Positions 34,880-45,823 of a stretch of DNA of 64,000 nucleotides are shown here, piece after piece (the stretch's first letter is position 1; each line of letters opens with the position of its first letter). The stretch covers positions 102,501 through 166,500 of the forward strand of contig JAOTOM010004841.1 of the NCBI GenBank assembly GCA_034440615.1, read 5' to 3'. Both the position numbers and the translations under genes were made by a program. Below the pieces are notes generated by a model. It saw only the letters and a program-made list of their open reading frames with translations, did not search any database and had not been told where the DNA came from. This DNA is from Ashinkailepas kermadecensis. Taxonomy: Eukaryota > Arthropoda > Thecostraca > Neolepadidae.

Positions 34880-35110
34880 TCATTATCCTCTCCAGAAGTT
34901 GATCCTCTCGTTTGGAGATTGAGTGATACTGTTTGACGATAAACTGCTCTGTGATAAAGTACTCAAGATTCACTGATAAGTGCAAACTGATATTCTGATG
35001 TGGCGGGTGTGAATAAAATGTCCTCTGTATTTGATTGCCGAACAATTTTCTTCTCAACATTCAGGATTATGAAGTCCAAATCCATCCCTAGCCCATCCCC
35101 ATGATCTTTT
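34880..35110. repeat. Dispersed repeat, copy 1
   Basis: Alignable in the same orientation with 57530-57740: shared ATTATCCTCTCCA and ACTGAKAAGTGCAA motifs, then CTCMACATYCAGGAT. Imperfect, not a known family to me; some CpG/TpG-type differences. Function unknown. Confidence 0.6.
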
Positions 35111-35920
35111 CCCATCGTGTGCATAACTGACCCTTGCAGATATATAGAGCCTTGCTGTAAGTCGCTAGGACATGCTGAATGGCTCTTGGTAACACCTAGG
35201 TCTTTTGGAAGCTGATTCACTGGAATTTATACTTTGTCCTGTGTCTATCACAGTACGATATGTGGCACGAAAAGATGCGTAAGCTTAACCTGCTTAAGCT
35301 TAAGCCCGTGAATCTCGATTGAAGGTCCCATCCCCCACGCCCCCCCCCAATAAAAATATATCGCAAACAATTTTTCTAAAATTCCAACCGCATTAATTAA
35401 CCCCCAATCGCAAACAATCGTATTGTATCTACCATAGCTAGGGGAGGTCCAGGTAGATTGTAGTGTTGGCAATCCGGTTGCTAATTGCACCCAAGCATAT
35501 CAAAGCGGCTCGTGGTGCCTGCTCGGGAGGATCCAGTGAGATTCAGCTGTCGAATGGCAGTACGTAGACGTGGTCGAGGTGGGTCGGATGGTGCAGGTGA
35601 TAAAGGTGATTGTGACAAGCACGGGTGATCGTGACAGGTGCGGTGCGGATGAAGTCAGCAAATTAGCGTTCGGAGGACGATGAGCGTGCCAAAAGACGCG
35701 GCTGGGTGATCTATTATACGGGTATATACACGGGGTCTCGTGATGTATTGTTGCATTCGACCTGAATACTGCATTCGCACCAATACTGTTTAGCACCAAG
35801 AAATAACGTGCAATTGAGAAAATAAAACAGCACACTGTTTGTTTATTGGATGGTTATCGACGCACTTTATGCGCGATTACGGCTAATGGCGCCGCGCACA
35901 CTTTCGCCGGTGGGCCACGG
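35111..35920. other. No recognised feature
   Basis: AT-rich then mixed sequence; short frames only. GTGATTGTGACAAGCACGGGTG-like degenerate repeats occur near 35600. Confidence 0.4.
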
Positions 35921-35924
35921 GATT

Positions 35925-36012
35925 GGGAAATGTCCCGAGTGGTGCGAGTGTTGAACCCGGGACTTTGTTACCCAGAGCTTAACACCTTAACCACTCGGCC
36001 ATCCCCGCCCCA
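35925..36012 (-). mobile_element. tRNA-like sequence (Ser/Leu-type head)
   Basis: On the minus strand GATGGCCGAGTGGTTAAGG (A-box) and CGGGTTCAACAC (B-box) are spaced as in tRNAs with a long variable arm. Acceptor-stem pairing is poor, so a SINE head or tRNA pseudogene is likelier than a working tRNA. Confidence 0.45.
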
Positions 36013-36646
36013 AAACAGCACAATAGAAGTTGGATTGAGCATGATACGAAGAGAGTGAACCAGCAGTCTGCGGCGACGACGCACGAACGAATCTGAACAA
36101 GCGCGCCACCATTCACCATTGCTTTGTTTTTGTTCTGTATGATCTGCGTGGATGAACATCACCACTTTGCCCTTGATCTCCCACTACCCTTCCATTCATT
36201 GACTGTGCCCGGTATCAAGCTCGTAGGGAGTACTAACCGGTACTCCCTATACCCGTGTGCTCGTTGCAGCCCACTGAGTCGGCGCCGACTGGCTGCGGTG
36301 CGCTAGACGGCAACTTCCCTAATCCCCACGTCCCTTCCTTTTCGGCTAGCTGATTTCTTCACCTCCATCGTGTGCATTCATGGCCACCAGCTGCGTGGAT
36401 GCACTTGTAAATGAATACAATTGGCGACAAAACAGCGAATTCCGTTCAACCGCTTCCAGGAGATTTTAAGGTCGTCTGAGATCCTCACACTCCAGACGGC
36501 TACATTGACACCTTGTTGCCGTGTTCTGTTTCTTCTCTCTCACTGGCGTTGCTGAGGCGAAGTGTCAGCTCGGAACCTCTGCGTTATTGGGACCCCTTAC
36601 CAGAAAACTAGCTTCGATCGTGTCTGAATGCGGGTGGCATCCCAGT
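36013..36646. other. No recognised feature
   Basis: Mixed-composition sequence leading into the minisatellite. Short frames only. Confidence 0.4.
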
Positions 36647-38249
36647 ATGCGTCAGCGGTTGTCAGCAGACGGTGCATGCGTCAGCGGTTGTGAGCGGACA
36701 GTGCATGCGTCAGCGGTTGTGAGCAGACAGTGCATGCGTCAGCGGTTGTAGCGGACGGTGCATGCGTCAGCGGTTGTGAGCAGACAGTACATGCGTTAGC
36801 GGTTGTGAGCAGACAGTGCATGCGTCAGCGGTTGTAAGCGGACGGTGCATGCGTCAGCGGTTGTGAGCAGACAGTACATGCGTCAGCGGTTGTAGGCGGA
36901 CAGTACATGCGTCAGCGGTTGTGAGTGGACAGTAAATGCATCAGCGGTTGTGAGCAGACAGTGCATGCGTCAGCGGTTGTGAGCAGACAGTAAATGCGTC
37001 AGCGGTTGTGAGCAGACAGTAAATGCGTCAGCGGTTGTGAGCAGACAGTGCATGCGTCAGCGGTTGTGAGCAGACAGTAAATGCGTCAGCGGTTGTGAGC
37101 AGACAGTACATGCGTCAGCGGTTGTGAGCAGACAGTAAATGCGTCAGCGGTTGTGAGCGGACAGTGCATGCGTCAGCGGTTGTGAGCAGACAGTGCATGC
37201 GTCAGCGGTTGTGAGCAGACAGTGCATGCGTCAGCGGTTGTGAGCAGAGAGTAAATGCGTCAGCGGTTCTGAGCGGACAGTGCATGCGTCAGCGGTTGTG
37301 AGCAGACAGTACATGCGTCAGCGGTTGTGAGCAGACAGTAAATGCGTCAGCGGTTGTGAGCAGACAGTAAATGCGTCAGCGGTTGTGAGCAGACAGTGCA
37401 TGCGTCAGCGGTTGTGAGCAGACAGTGCATGCGTCAGCGGTTGTGAGCAGACAGTACATGCGTCAGCGGTTGTGAGCAGACAGTACATGCGTCAGCGGTT
37501 GTGAGCAGACAGTACATGCGTCAGCGGTTGTGAGCGGACAGTACAAGCGTCAGCGGTTGTGAGCAGACAGTAAATGCGTCAGCGGTTGTGAGCAGACAGT
37601 GCATGTGTCAGCGGTTGTAGGCGGACAGTACATGCGTCAGCGGTTATGAATGGACAGTAAATGCGTCAGCGGTTGTGAGCAGACAGTGCATGCGTCAGCG
37701 GTTGTGAGCAGACAGTAAATGCGTCAGCGGTTGTGAGCAGACAGTAAATGCGTCAGCGGTTGTGAGCAGACAGTGCATGCGTCAGCGGTTGTGAGCAGAC
37801 AGTAAATAGCGTCAGCGGTTGTGAGCAGACAGTACATGCGTCAGCGGTTGTGAGCAGACAGTACAAGCGTCAGCGGTTGTGAGCAGACAGTAAATGCGTC
37901 AGGGTTTGAGGCAGTGCATGGTCAGCGGTTGTGAGCAGACAGTGCATGCGTCAGCGGTTGTGAGCAGACAGTGCATGCGTCAGCGGTTGTGAGCAGACAG
38001 TACATGCGTCAGCGGTTGTGAGCAGACAGTGCATGCGTCAGCGGTTGTGAGCAGACAGTACATGCGTCAGCGGTTGTGAGCAGACAGTAAATGCGTCAGC
38101 GGTTGTGAGCAGACAGTGCATGCGTCAGCGGTTGTGAGCAGACAGTGCATGCGTCAGCGGTTGTGAGCAGACAGTACATGCGTCAGCGGTTGTGAGCAGA
38201 CAGTGCATGCGTCAGCGGTTGTGAGCAGACAGTGCATGCGTCAGCGGCT
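36647..38249. repeat. 29-bp minisatellite, about 55 units
   Basis: Unit ATGCGTCAGCGGTTGTGAGC plus AGACAGTGC, repeated head to tail for 1.6 kb. Units differ mainly at the bases before ATGCG (GTGC, GTAC or GTAA) and by AGCAGACA versus AGCGGACA. A pattern of variants recurs 725 bp apart (36891 and 37616), exactly 25 units. One degenerate unit lies near 37905. Not coding: 29 is not a multiple of three and stops recur. Confidence 0.97.
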
Positions 38250-40480
38250 GGCGTCCAATCCGGACCCAGCGACATGTGGTCTGTGCTGGGGGTGGGGGGA
38301 CACACCGCTGGCGGACGGACGGCACCGATCGGCGGCCACAGCCGGCACGGAAACGACCGCAACGGTGTCTGTCTCCGTTCTCGGAGAAGACGACCGCGAC
38401 GGACGCCGGAAACGCGCGTTCGTCGAGACGTCGAAAGTGGCGCGGCGATGGCGGAAGTGGTGCCGAGTTGGCCGCTGCGCGGTCGCCCGCCGGGCGGGAC
38501 GGCCCGGGCGTTGCCGAGCCGCGGTGCATCATTCGCGAAATAGGGCGGAATATACCGCCTCCTGAACACTGAATCGACATCATGCCCAAAGGAGTATCGA
38601 CATCGTGCTTCTTGGTGTGTGTTTGTGGGGTCTTCATTCCTCGTTTATAACTGTACTGTCTAACTGTTTACAGGTATCATGTTTATGCTCATCATAACGG
38701 ATCCGGGATCGTGACTGCGAACATTCCGTAGCGCAATTAAAGGTGAAGGGATTACTTATGATGTGCTATGTTATGCAATACCTGTGTATAACATACTGTT
38801 TGTGTATCGTTATCGTTGATATCGGTGTCCCCAAATTAGGTACCTCTCAAAGCACGCAAAGCGGGAACAGCGATACGTACGCAATTGTTTTAAAACTGAG
38901 TTTGCAGGACTTAACAACTTTCTTAATGGCATTATTTTCATGGCGATTTCGACATCCTACACCGAACGATAAATCATTATTTTAACACTGCACGCAGCAC
39001 GGACGCCGGTCGAGCCGCATGCTGGTGTTCGGTGAACGTGCACTCCGGCGTCTGTCTGTGGTGACGGCGAAAGGCGCCAACGTTTACCCCTGCTTTTGTA
39101 GTTTTGCGTCGTGTCTATCCCTATGCAGGGGTTTCCCATAGATCGGTTGGGATTGAGAGTTGGTAGCGTTCGAAAGTTCAACTAGTGTAAACACTAGTAG
39201 AACTTTAATTATGTAGTTTAATACGAGATCTGTGGAAGGTGTCCTTACGACTTCTGACCAGTTCCAATGTACACCAATTAAGAAGTTATGTTTGGTACCG
39301 GAGTCCATTCGATCCCATTTCCGACAAAGCCGTTTGGTGGATTTGGAAATTTTCGGTAAACGCAAAAGAGTCACTCTGGATTTTCTGGGTGTAGAAAATC
39401 TGAAATGGCAAAAAGGGCACCGAATTGGTGTAAGTAAAACACAAAATAAACTGAATTCGTCCAGTCGAGGCGACGGGCTGGCAGTGGCGGTGCGGCGCTC
39501 CGTCGGCTGACCTTTCGATGCGCGGCGGCGTTTTGGGCGTTTGCGCCGCTACCGGCCGCCGCCGCCGCTTGATCTGGAGCCGCCGTTCCGCCTCGGTGCG
39601 CCGGCGTGCGATCCGCGTGCCAGCGGCACTCCGGCGGCGGCGGCGGCGCGGCCCGCCGGCTGTGCGGAGCCCCATTGAGACTGAGCCGCCGATGTCGCCC
39701 CGGTGACGGGCGTCGGTGACGCGGCTCGCGGCGAGCTGGGCTCACCGCACGCGTCGATCGCGTGAAGTGCTGACTGCTGGGCTCTGCGCATCGGCTTGGA
39801 GAATGGAGAGCCGGTGCCGATGGCGAACCGCAGTGGGGAAAACAGTTGTGTCGCGGCTTTTTCTTGAGAGCATTGCTCTCGCTGGAAAATTATCCTCTTC
39901 TGCTGCAGGGTTGCATGTGCATGTTTGATTATGATTTGGTACATATGTATGCTGCTTGATGCAATGTCGAAAGATGTGAGTTCTTAAGCCCAGGCTTTCA
40001 TTCGAGTAATAATACGCTGTATATATGTATAATGGAACTAAATGTAGGGGTGTATGTACGCTGGTGAAAGGTTGAGAGGACCAGCTCCATTTGGCCCAGG
40101 GCTAATGTTTAATATCACCAAAAATGGAAGGATAATGACTGCATGCCGCCCCGTCACGTTCCTACGCGTATGACTACGAGTGTATCTCACATTGCTGTCT
40201 TTCTGTTCCACTTATTTTTAACTAAGAACCTGGTGGATCGTCACGTCGATGTAGGGCATGATGGCCATCAATGTACAGTTTATATGACTGCCAAGGTAAA
40301 GAAGAAGACTTGATCCATCTTAATCTACTTAATTAATATACTTAATATATCTTAATCTACTTCATGTGGAAGTGAATAATGCCAAACCAGCAGGTGCAGA
40401 CGATGATGCAGAGGTAGAAGATGAAAAAGATTTGGACAAATTTTAGGCGATCGTCATCTGCGGGTCGGGCCAGGATAAGG
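38250..40480. other. CpG-rich patches, no recognised gene
   Basis: CpG-rich at 38250-38530 and 39470-39850 with long but mutually overlapping frames on both strands (Arg/Pro-rich), typical of GC-rich noncoding DNA. 38530-38612 is repeated in inverted form at 58555-58640. The rest is AT-rich and featureless. Confidence 0.45.
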
Positions 40481-40499
40481 AGGGTCGGTGCACGTCACA

Positions 40500-40800
40500 C
40501 TTAAGTCGTGCATTGACCTCCGAGGCGGTCAATTGTCCATTTCCGCCGAGTGTGTACCAGTCGCTTGGCACTGCACATTTATTACACAAATGTCCCCCGG
40601 TTCGGGGGACAGTTTATGGCGGTGGTTTCGGGTTGCACGTGCCACGTGCCGTCAACTGGGGTCAAATCGACATCAGTTAGCTGGGGCCACAGCACATACC
40701 ACAAGTCGCACGAATATGAAACTTTGTGCAAACACGTGCCCGGTAGGGAACTGTGTGCTTTTGTGGTCGGCGGCCGGGTGCAGTCACATGAGTGCACCGA
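40500..40800. repeat. Dispersed repeat, related to 43800-44060
   Basis: Shares TTTCGGGTTGC, ACGTGCCACGTGCCGTCAAC and TTTTGTGGTCGGCGGCCGGG with 43950-44040. Its end (40690-40790) also matches 41195-41290 in inverted orientation. No protein recognised. Confidence 0.65.
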
Positions 40801-40872
40801 AGTGTATGTAGTGTCCCGGTGGTCTCCATGACAACCAGGTTGCATCGTTTGAAGCAAGCTTGGCGGGAATAA

Positions 40873-41092
40873 GAAGGGGTAACAAGGGATAAGAAGGGCA
40901 ATGGACAATCTACCGCCTCCGAGTAAAGTAGGATGATGATGTGCCAAGCAACCAGAGATGGCGAGGCGGTCGAGAAGCAAATGAGAAAAGAAAAGCGGTA
41001 AAGATCAGAGCAACAGGTAGTCAAGTCGCAGTAGCCCTTTTCACGACACCACAGATCGAACAAATATGGAACTTTGCGCAAACACGCACCCC
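40873..41092 (+). repeat. Long inverted repeat, left arm
   Basis: About 220 bp, pairs with 41234-41450 across a 141-bp spacer. Shared words include GGCGAGGCGGTCGAGAAGCA and ATATGGAACTTTG. Its outer end has only two or three GGGGTAACAAG-type units, against about 28 in the right arm. Confidence 0.8.
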
Positions 41093-41233
41093 ATAGTACC
41101 CAGCTAAATCGGTCGGTTTTCCAAAGTTGTCGAGAAATGTTTGTCTGTCTGTGTGTCTGTGTGTGTGTATGTGCGCCTGACGGTCACACGGTACGGTGCA
41201 CCCGGCCGCCGACCACAAAAGCACGAAGTTCCC

Positions 41234-41450
41234 GATGGGGCGCGTGTTTGCACAAAGTTCCATATTTGTGCGAGCTGTGGTGTCGTAAAAAGGGCTACTT
41301 TGCCTGTTGCTCTGATCTTCACCGCTTTTCTTTTCTCATTTGCTTCTCGACCGCCTCGCCATCTCCGGTTGCTTGGCACATCATCCTCCTACTTTGACTC
41401 GGAGGCGGTCGAATGGCCATTGCTCTTCTTACCCCTTGTTACCCCTTCTT
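41234..41450 (-). repeat. Long inverted repeat, right arm
   Basis: Reverse complement of the left arm with scattered differences and small indels. The transcript or single strand could form a long hairpin. Its outer edge runs directly into the 10-bp array. Confidence 0.8.
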
Positions 41451-41716
41451 ACCCCTTGTTACCCCTTGTTACCCCTTGTTACCCCTTCTTACCCCTTGTT
41501 ACCCCTTCTTACCCCTTGTTCCCCTTGTTACCCTTCTTCCTTTTCCCTTCTTCCCTTGTTACCCTTCTTACCCTTGTTCCCTTCTTCCCTTGTTCCCTTC
41601 TTCCTTGTTCCCTTCTTCCCTTGTTACCCATTATTACCCCTTCTTACCCTTGTTACCCCTTCTTACCCCTTGTTACCCCTTGTTACCCCTTCTTACCCCT
41701 TGTTACCCCTTCTTAC
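41431..41716. repeat. 10-bp minisatellite (TTACCCCTTS)n
   Basis: About 28 units of TTACCCCTTG or TTACCCCTTC, degenerate in the middle. Strong pyrimidine/purine strand asymmetry. The Leu/Pro-rich frames over it are artefacts. Confidence 0.95.
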
Positions 41717-42254
41717 CTTGACCCGACGCAAAGACGGTGAACGCCGAAATTTGTGTGAGTCTTCGTCATCATCCTCTACCTCTACCTCCACATCTTCGTC
41801 CACGTCTGCATGTCTGGCATAATCTACTCTACCTCATCAAGGTTGTTATCCTTCTTCCTTTACCTGTTGGGCTTGGCGATCATATAAGCTGTTAGTTTCT
41901 GATTAAGTTTGTTTTAAATTGCAAGCAAAATTTGGCCACACTTAAGTCTGGGAGTGAAAAGGAATGTCCTAGGTCGATAATGAAAAGAAGGTATTTCTCC
42001 CCGAATTTGATCGTCCATTACCGATCCACTATCGCTGGAACAACTCCATTACTGATCAATTAGGACGGAGACGGAGACGGGGGAGAGATTGGGAGATAAT
42101 TTGTCGCATGTATATTATGTGCACAAAATAATCGTAAAGCATACACACATATACATATGCACACACACAAACACACCATTATATATATATATATATGCGC
42201 GTAAGTATTAGGATTCATGATAACAAAAACTTCTGTCTTCTATTTTCGGCCGCA
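41717..42254. other. No recognised feature
   Basis: AT-rich sequence with a short (AT)n at 42180-42196. At 42025-42075 a fragment resembles the GGAACAACYCCATTAC segment of the block units. Confidence 0.4.
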
Positions 42255-42611
42255 AAAAGTTTGACCATGTTTCTGATCTACTTAGGAGACTGGGCTGGCT
42301 CGGTGCGGATAGCCTAGCCAAGTACCACGCCCGGTTCATCGCGCACAAAGGGCAAGGTGCGCCGTCATGGTGAGCCGGAGTCACTGGCTCGGAGTCTCAC
42401 CACCATGGCGGAGACTCGTGACCGAAACACCTGTCGGAACAGTGACCTGTATGTCCCCCGGTCCCGCACTCGGCTGGGGAAGAGGCGATTTGACTGCAGA
42501 GTCCCACTGCTGCACAACTCGTCACCACCCGAGCTGCTGCGGCTTCCCGAGCCGATCTTCGGTCGCCAAATGCGGCGGCGCCTGCCCGACGTGTCACTGG
42601 AGCTGGACTGA
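42255..42611 (+). pseudogene. C-terminal end of a LINE reverse transcriptase
   Basis: Two frames in series. First, R-K-K-F-D-H-V-S-D-L-L-R-R-L-G-W-L then H-A-R-F-I-A-H-K up to a stop near 42369. Second (42357-42611), R-N-S-D-L-Y-V-P-R-S-R-T-R-L-G-K-R-R-F, P-L-L-H-N and a stop. This is the conserved tail of CR1/Jockey-type ORF2 proteins. Catalytic motifs are absent, and the tract to about 42770 may be its 3' UTR. Confidence 0.7.
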
Positions 42612-42779
42612 TGTGCTGCTCGCCCCGCTGTGACTTATGTGACTATTGTGACCGCCCGTGTAACTGTTCCATAACCTTTTATGCCCTGTTGTATCATATA
42701 AACGTCAGGTTGTAGTAGCCAACAGTTCATTGTGGATTATTGCAGTACAAGTCTGTACATCACAACCAGTCTGCATTCT

Positions 42780-43106
42780 TATCGATTCTTGCTGACCCAC
42801 AAATTTATCTCAATTTAGGCTTAATATTGCAACGATTTTGTACATAAAATTTCAGTAGTAAGTTAAAGGGAACTATGTGTTACGTGACGTGGAACAACGT
42901 CATTACCGATCTGTCAGGCTGGAATCCGTAGTTTGCAAAATAGTCTAGTGTATAATTTCCGGTTTCACACGGTCCGATCGGCGATCGACCAACTGCTCGA
43001 GAGAGAGAGAGAGAGAGAGATAGAGAGAGAATGAAAAAATAGAGAGAGGGGGAGGGGTAGCGAGGTAAAGGTAGAGGTAGGGAGACTGAGTTACTGAGCT
43101 TCTAAA
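42780..43106 (+). repeat. Upstream part of a diverged P-block (associated with P6)
   Basis: Contains TGTTACGTGACGTGGAACAA and GTCAGGCTGGAAT as upstream of P3-P5, plus a short GA run at 43000-43020. No gene. Confidence 0.6.
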
Positions 43107-43161
43107 TGGGCGCTACATGACCAATGAAGTCGATGCGCTCTAAAGCCCTAATAACTAACTA
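43107..43161 (+). mobile_element. H60 insertion (55 bp)
   Basis: GGGCGCTACATGACC...GATGCGCTC: the 3' arm has CTC for CCC, keeping a G-T(U) wobble. AACTAACT tail. Target duplication ACTGAGCTTCTAAA at 43093-43106 and 43162-43175. Confidence 0.88.
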
Positions 43162-43334
43162 ACTGAGCTTCTAAAAGCATCGATCACTAAAGCTGAGCAC
43201 CATAAGCTTCTATCACAACCATTCCGCATGCTTATCGATTATTGATGACCCAGATATTTAGATTGTGAAAGTAAAATTGTCGACCTTCGTTTAGCAGGAG
43301 AAGAAAATTCCACAATTCAATGATGAAACATCAG

Positions 43335-43627
43335 GGGTCAATTTCACTAACATCACAATCTGTGTATTCACACCGAATTTGGTGTGAATACACCTTTAGG
43401 TTATCTTCAAGTTTTACCCCTCACATATTCTTCATATCGACGAGATATTTAAGTCACTGTCTCCCGACTGACAGTCAGCTGTCGCCGACTTGAATATTAA
43501 ACACGATTACATACAATTATTTAAATACATCTTATTACATTAAATGTAATTAAATAATATTACCTAAAGGTGTATTCACACCAAATTCGGTATGATTACA
43601 CCACTTGTGATGTTAGTGAAATTGGGC
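43335..43627. mobile_element. 293-bp palindromic MITE
   Basis: Terminal inverted repeats of about 65 bp beginning GGGTCAATTTCACTAACATC and, on the other end, GCCCAATTTCACTAACATC. TCAG flanks both sides (43331-43334, 43628-43631). The left arm holds a perfect 13-bp hairpin GTGTATTCACACC / GGTGTGAATACAC with a 6-base loop. P-block copies at the equivalent site (for example 15640) are uninterrupted. Confidence 0.82.
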
Positions 43628-43799
43628 TCAGGAGATCGAAGCCTTTCTCGAAGTTCTTATCGAACTATTTCAAAATCGTAGTGTGAATTAGTGACTATGT
43701 CACGATAAATCTCTATCGGAGATATTTCATTCAAAATCGTAGATGGAATTTAGAGTGACTATGTCAACAGAAATCTCGATCGGAGATGTAATACATGGC

Positions 43800-43826
43800 G
43801 GTCGGTTTTCTAAAGTTGTCGAGAAA

Positions 43827-43857
<31 letters not shown>

Positions 43858-44060
43858 GTATGTGCCGTTTCAACGCATGCTGTGCCAAAGCGGCCGGGCG
43901 GATTTCGCTCAAACTTTCACACGTGATGCACCGGTTCGGCGGACAGATTATGGCGGTGGTTTCGGGTTGCGTGAGTCACGTGGGCACGTGCCACGTGCCG
44001 TCAACGGGAACTGCGTGCTTTTGTGGTCGGCGGCCGGGCGCACCGTACCTTGCGACCGTC
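43800..44060. repeat. Dispersed repeat, related to 40500-40800 and 41110-41230
   Basis: Shares GTTGTCGAGAAATGTTTGTC with 41123-41145 and the GCCACGTGCCGTCAAC segment with 40640-40660. It contains (TCTG)n. Probably one unnamed mobile family present three times within 4 kb. Confidence 0.65.
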
Positions 44061-45261
44061 AGGTGCGTTCATCTGTTTTCAGTTTGGCACCTCCGAGCTG
44101 AGAGCGGCGCGTACTAGAGCTATCAAATTTGGTGTGTGGACATCCCGGCACGCGGGCTATCCGACAATGTACAATTTGTATGGGTGGGCGAAACGTAGCG
44201 CGTGCCATGCGCTCAGATTCGAGCGACACCTCCACTCCTGTTTTACATGGGGCTGTGGCTCTCTCCGACAAAAAAAACGCGAACGCCACATATTGGCGCC
44301 CGGCTCGGCTCACATCGCAGGGAACGAGGTACGTGTCACACCACGTGAGCGCCCACGGTGTTGGCTACCCCTTGGGCACAATTTCGGTGAGATCGAGTCA
44401 ATATGCTACACGTGAGCGACACCTATGTGATGAGAGAATGGGTTGCGCCCAAGTCTTCGGTCGTCAATTGGTTTAACGTGTGAAACGTGGATTTTTACAT
44501 CGGAATATAACCAATTTTAGTGCGCCGAATCGCCTCGGTTTCAACCGGCATGGCTCGCAAACCAATAGACGGATCGACACCAAACCGACACCACGGTGTA
44601 GCCAAGACAATCTCCAAGCTCGGCAGTGCAAGCATTTTTGCCGCACGTGGCACGTGCACGGAGGAGGAGTGTAAAGAAAAGGCGTCCATTTTCATCGTTT
44701 TTCACGATTGGGTCTGGTGCTGGAAAGCGGATAAAAGTGACTGTACGCCGTTGCTTCCACTACCCAGGTCCATGTACTGGCTACACTTTTCCCATTGACT
44801 ATCGGCACCTGCCATGTGCTAGGGGTCAGCCATCGCGACGAGAGTGACAAGTGTCGTGACCCCTGAAATAGGCTCTGCTTCCCACCCCATCAGCGTCTCT
44901 GTCAGGTCCCATTTTGGATAAAAAGTGGTATGTACGCATAGCCCCAACTGTTGTGATTCCCACGATACCTTTAATTTGTCCTATCGAAAATACTTTTCCT
45001 GCGATCAAGGCTGCCCTGAAGCATTACCAAACATAATTTTCGGCCTTCTCAGCCGGCTTATTGCATCGATGAATCGGTGGATTTGCTGGAGTCAACTTCA
45101 TCGGTCGAAAATTAAACAGGTCGCACATGCTACCACGCCAGCCAAGCTACCGTAGGAAGGTTTTTATATGGGTGGATATATCTTATATCTTATATCTTAT
45201 ACAGCTGTTATAAAGAATGTAGAAATGAAATTAGAAAAGGGCAGGGTAAATCAGGTCAAAT

Positions 45262-45422
45262 GAGGTGTGCTTAGGTCAGGTCCTGTTAGGTTAGGTTAGG
45301 CTTGGTGGTATAGGGTTAGGTTAGGTTGGGTTAGGTTCGGTTCGGTTCGGTTCGGTTCGGTTCGGTTCGGTTCGGTTCGGTTCGGTTGGATTAGGTCAGG
45401 TCAGGTCAGGTTCGGTTCGGTT
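45262..45422. repeat. Telomere-like TTAGG and TTCGG repeats
   Basis: Degenerate GGTTAGGTTAGG tracts grade into about 14 units of TTCGG. TTAGG is the usual arthropod telomere repeat; here it is internal and impure. A second degenerate patch lies at 45920-46010. Confidence 0.85.
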
Positions 45423-45527
45423 AGTGCAGATTAATAAATTTCGTGTTACCTCGGTTCAGATTAGCTTGGGTGGATATCCTACACGATCTATACGTAAGTT
45501 ATGCACACTTGTACGACCAATCGCTCG

Positions 45528-45692
45528 GGGACGAGTGGTCTAGGGGTAAGATGCTCGTCTCACAATCGAAAGGTTGTGGGTTCGAGTCTCACCTGTCGCT
45601 ACTCTTCGCCCGCGACCAATCGGCGTGAGAGATTGGCGACGCTACATGACTCAACGGTCGACGTGTCGTAAAAACCAATAACCAACCAACCA
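45528..45692 (+). mobile_element. SINE-A copy, full length
   Basis: Complete head (GACGAGTGGTCTAGGGGTAA), B-box, core, stem-loop and AACCAACCAACC-type tail. Perfect 15-bp target duplication ACGACCAATCGCTCG at 45513-45527 and 45693-45707. Best reference copy for the family here. Confidence 0.93.
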
Positions 45693-45769
45693 ACGACCAA
45701 TCGCTCGTGATGCCACGCCAGCCAAGCTACCGTAAGAAGAATTTGCTAGGTGAATGTAACTTACGCTGC

Positions 45770-45823
45770 TGGGCGCTGTATGACCAACGCAGTCGATGCG
45801 CCCCTAAGCCCAACTACCCAACC
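45770..45823 (+). mobile_element. H60 insertion (54 bp)
   Basis: TGGGCGCTGTATGACC...GATGCGCCC, then CTAAGCCCAACTACCCAACC. Target duplication AACTTACGCTGC at 45758-45769 and 45824-45835. Confidence 0.88.

Noticed and set aside
36647..38249. CRISPR-like array (29-bp repeats, many copies)
   Set aside because: Repeats are contiguous with no unique spacers, and the DNA is eukaryotic. It is a minisatellite.
41340..41822. Leu/Pro-rich repeat protein
   Set aside because: Translation of the TTACCCCTT array in several frames.
45262..45422. True telomere end
   Set aside because: Repeats are degenerate, mixed with TTCGG and flanked on both sides by ordinary sequence.
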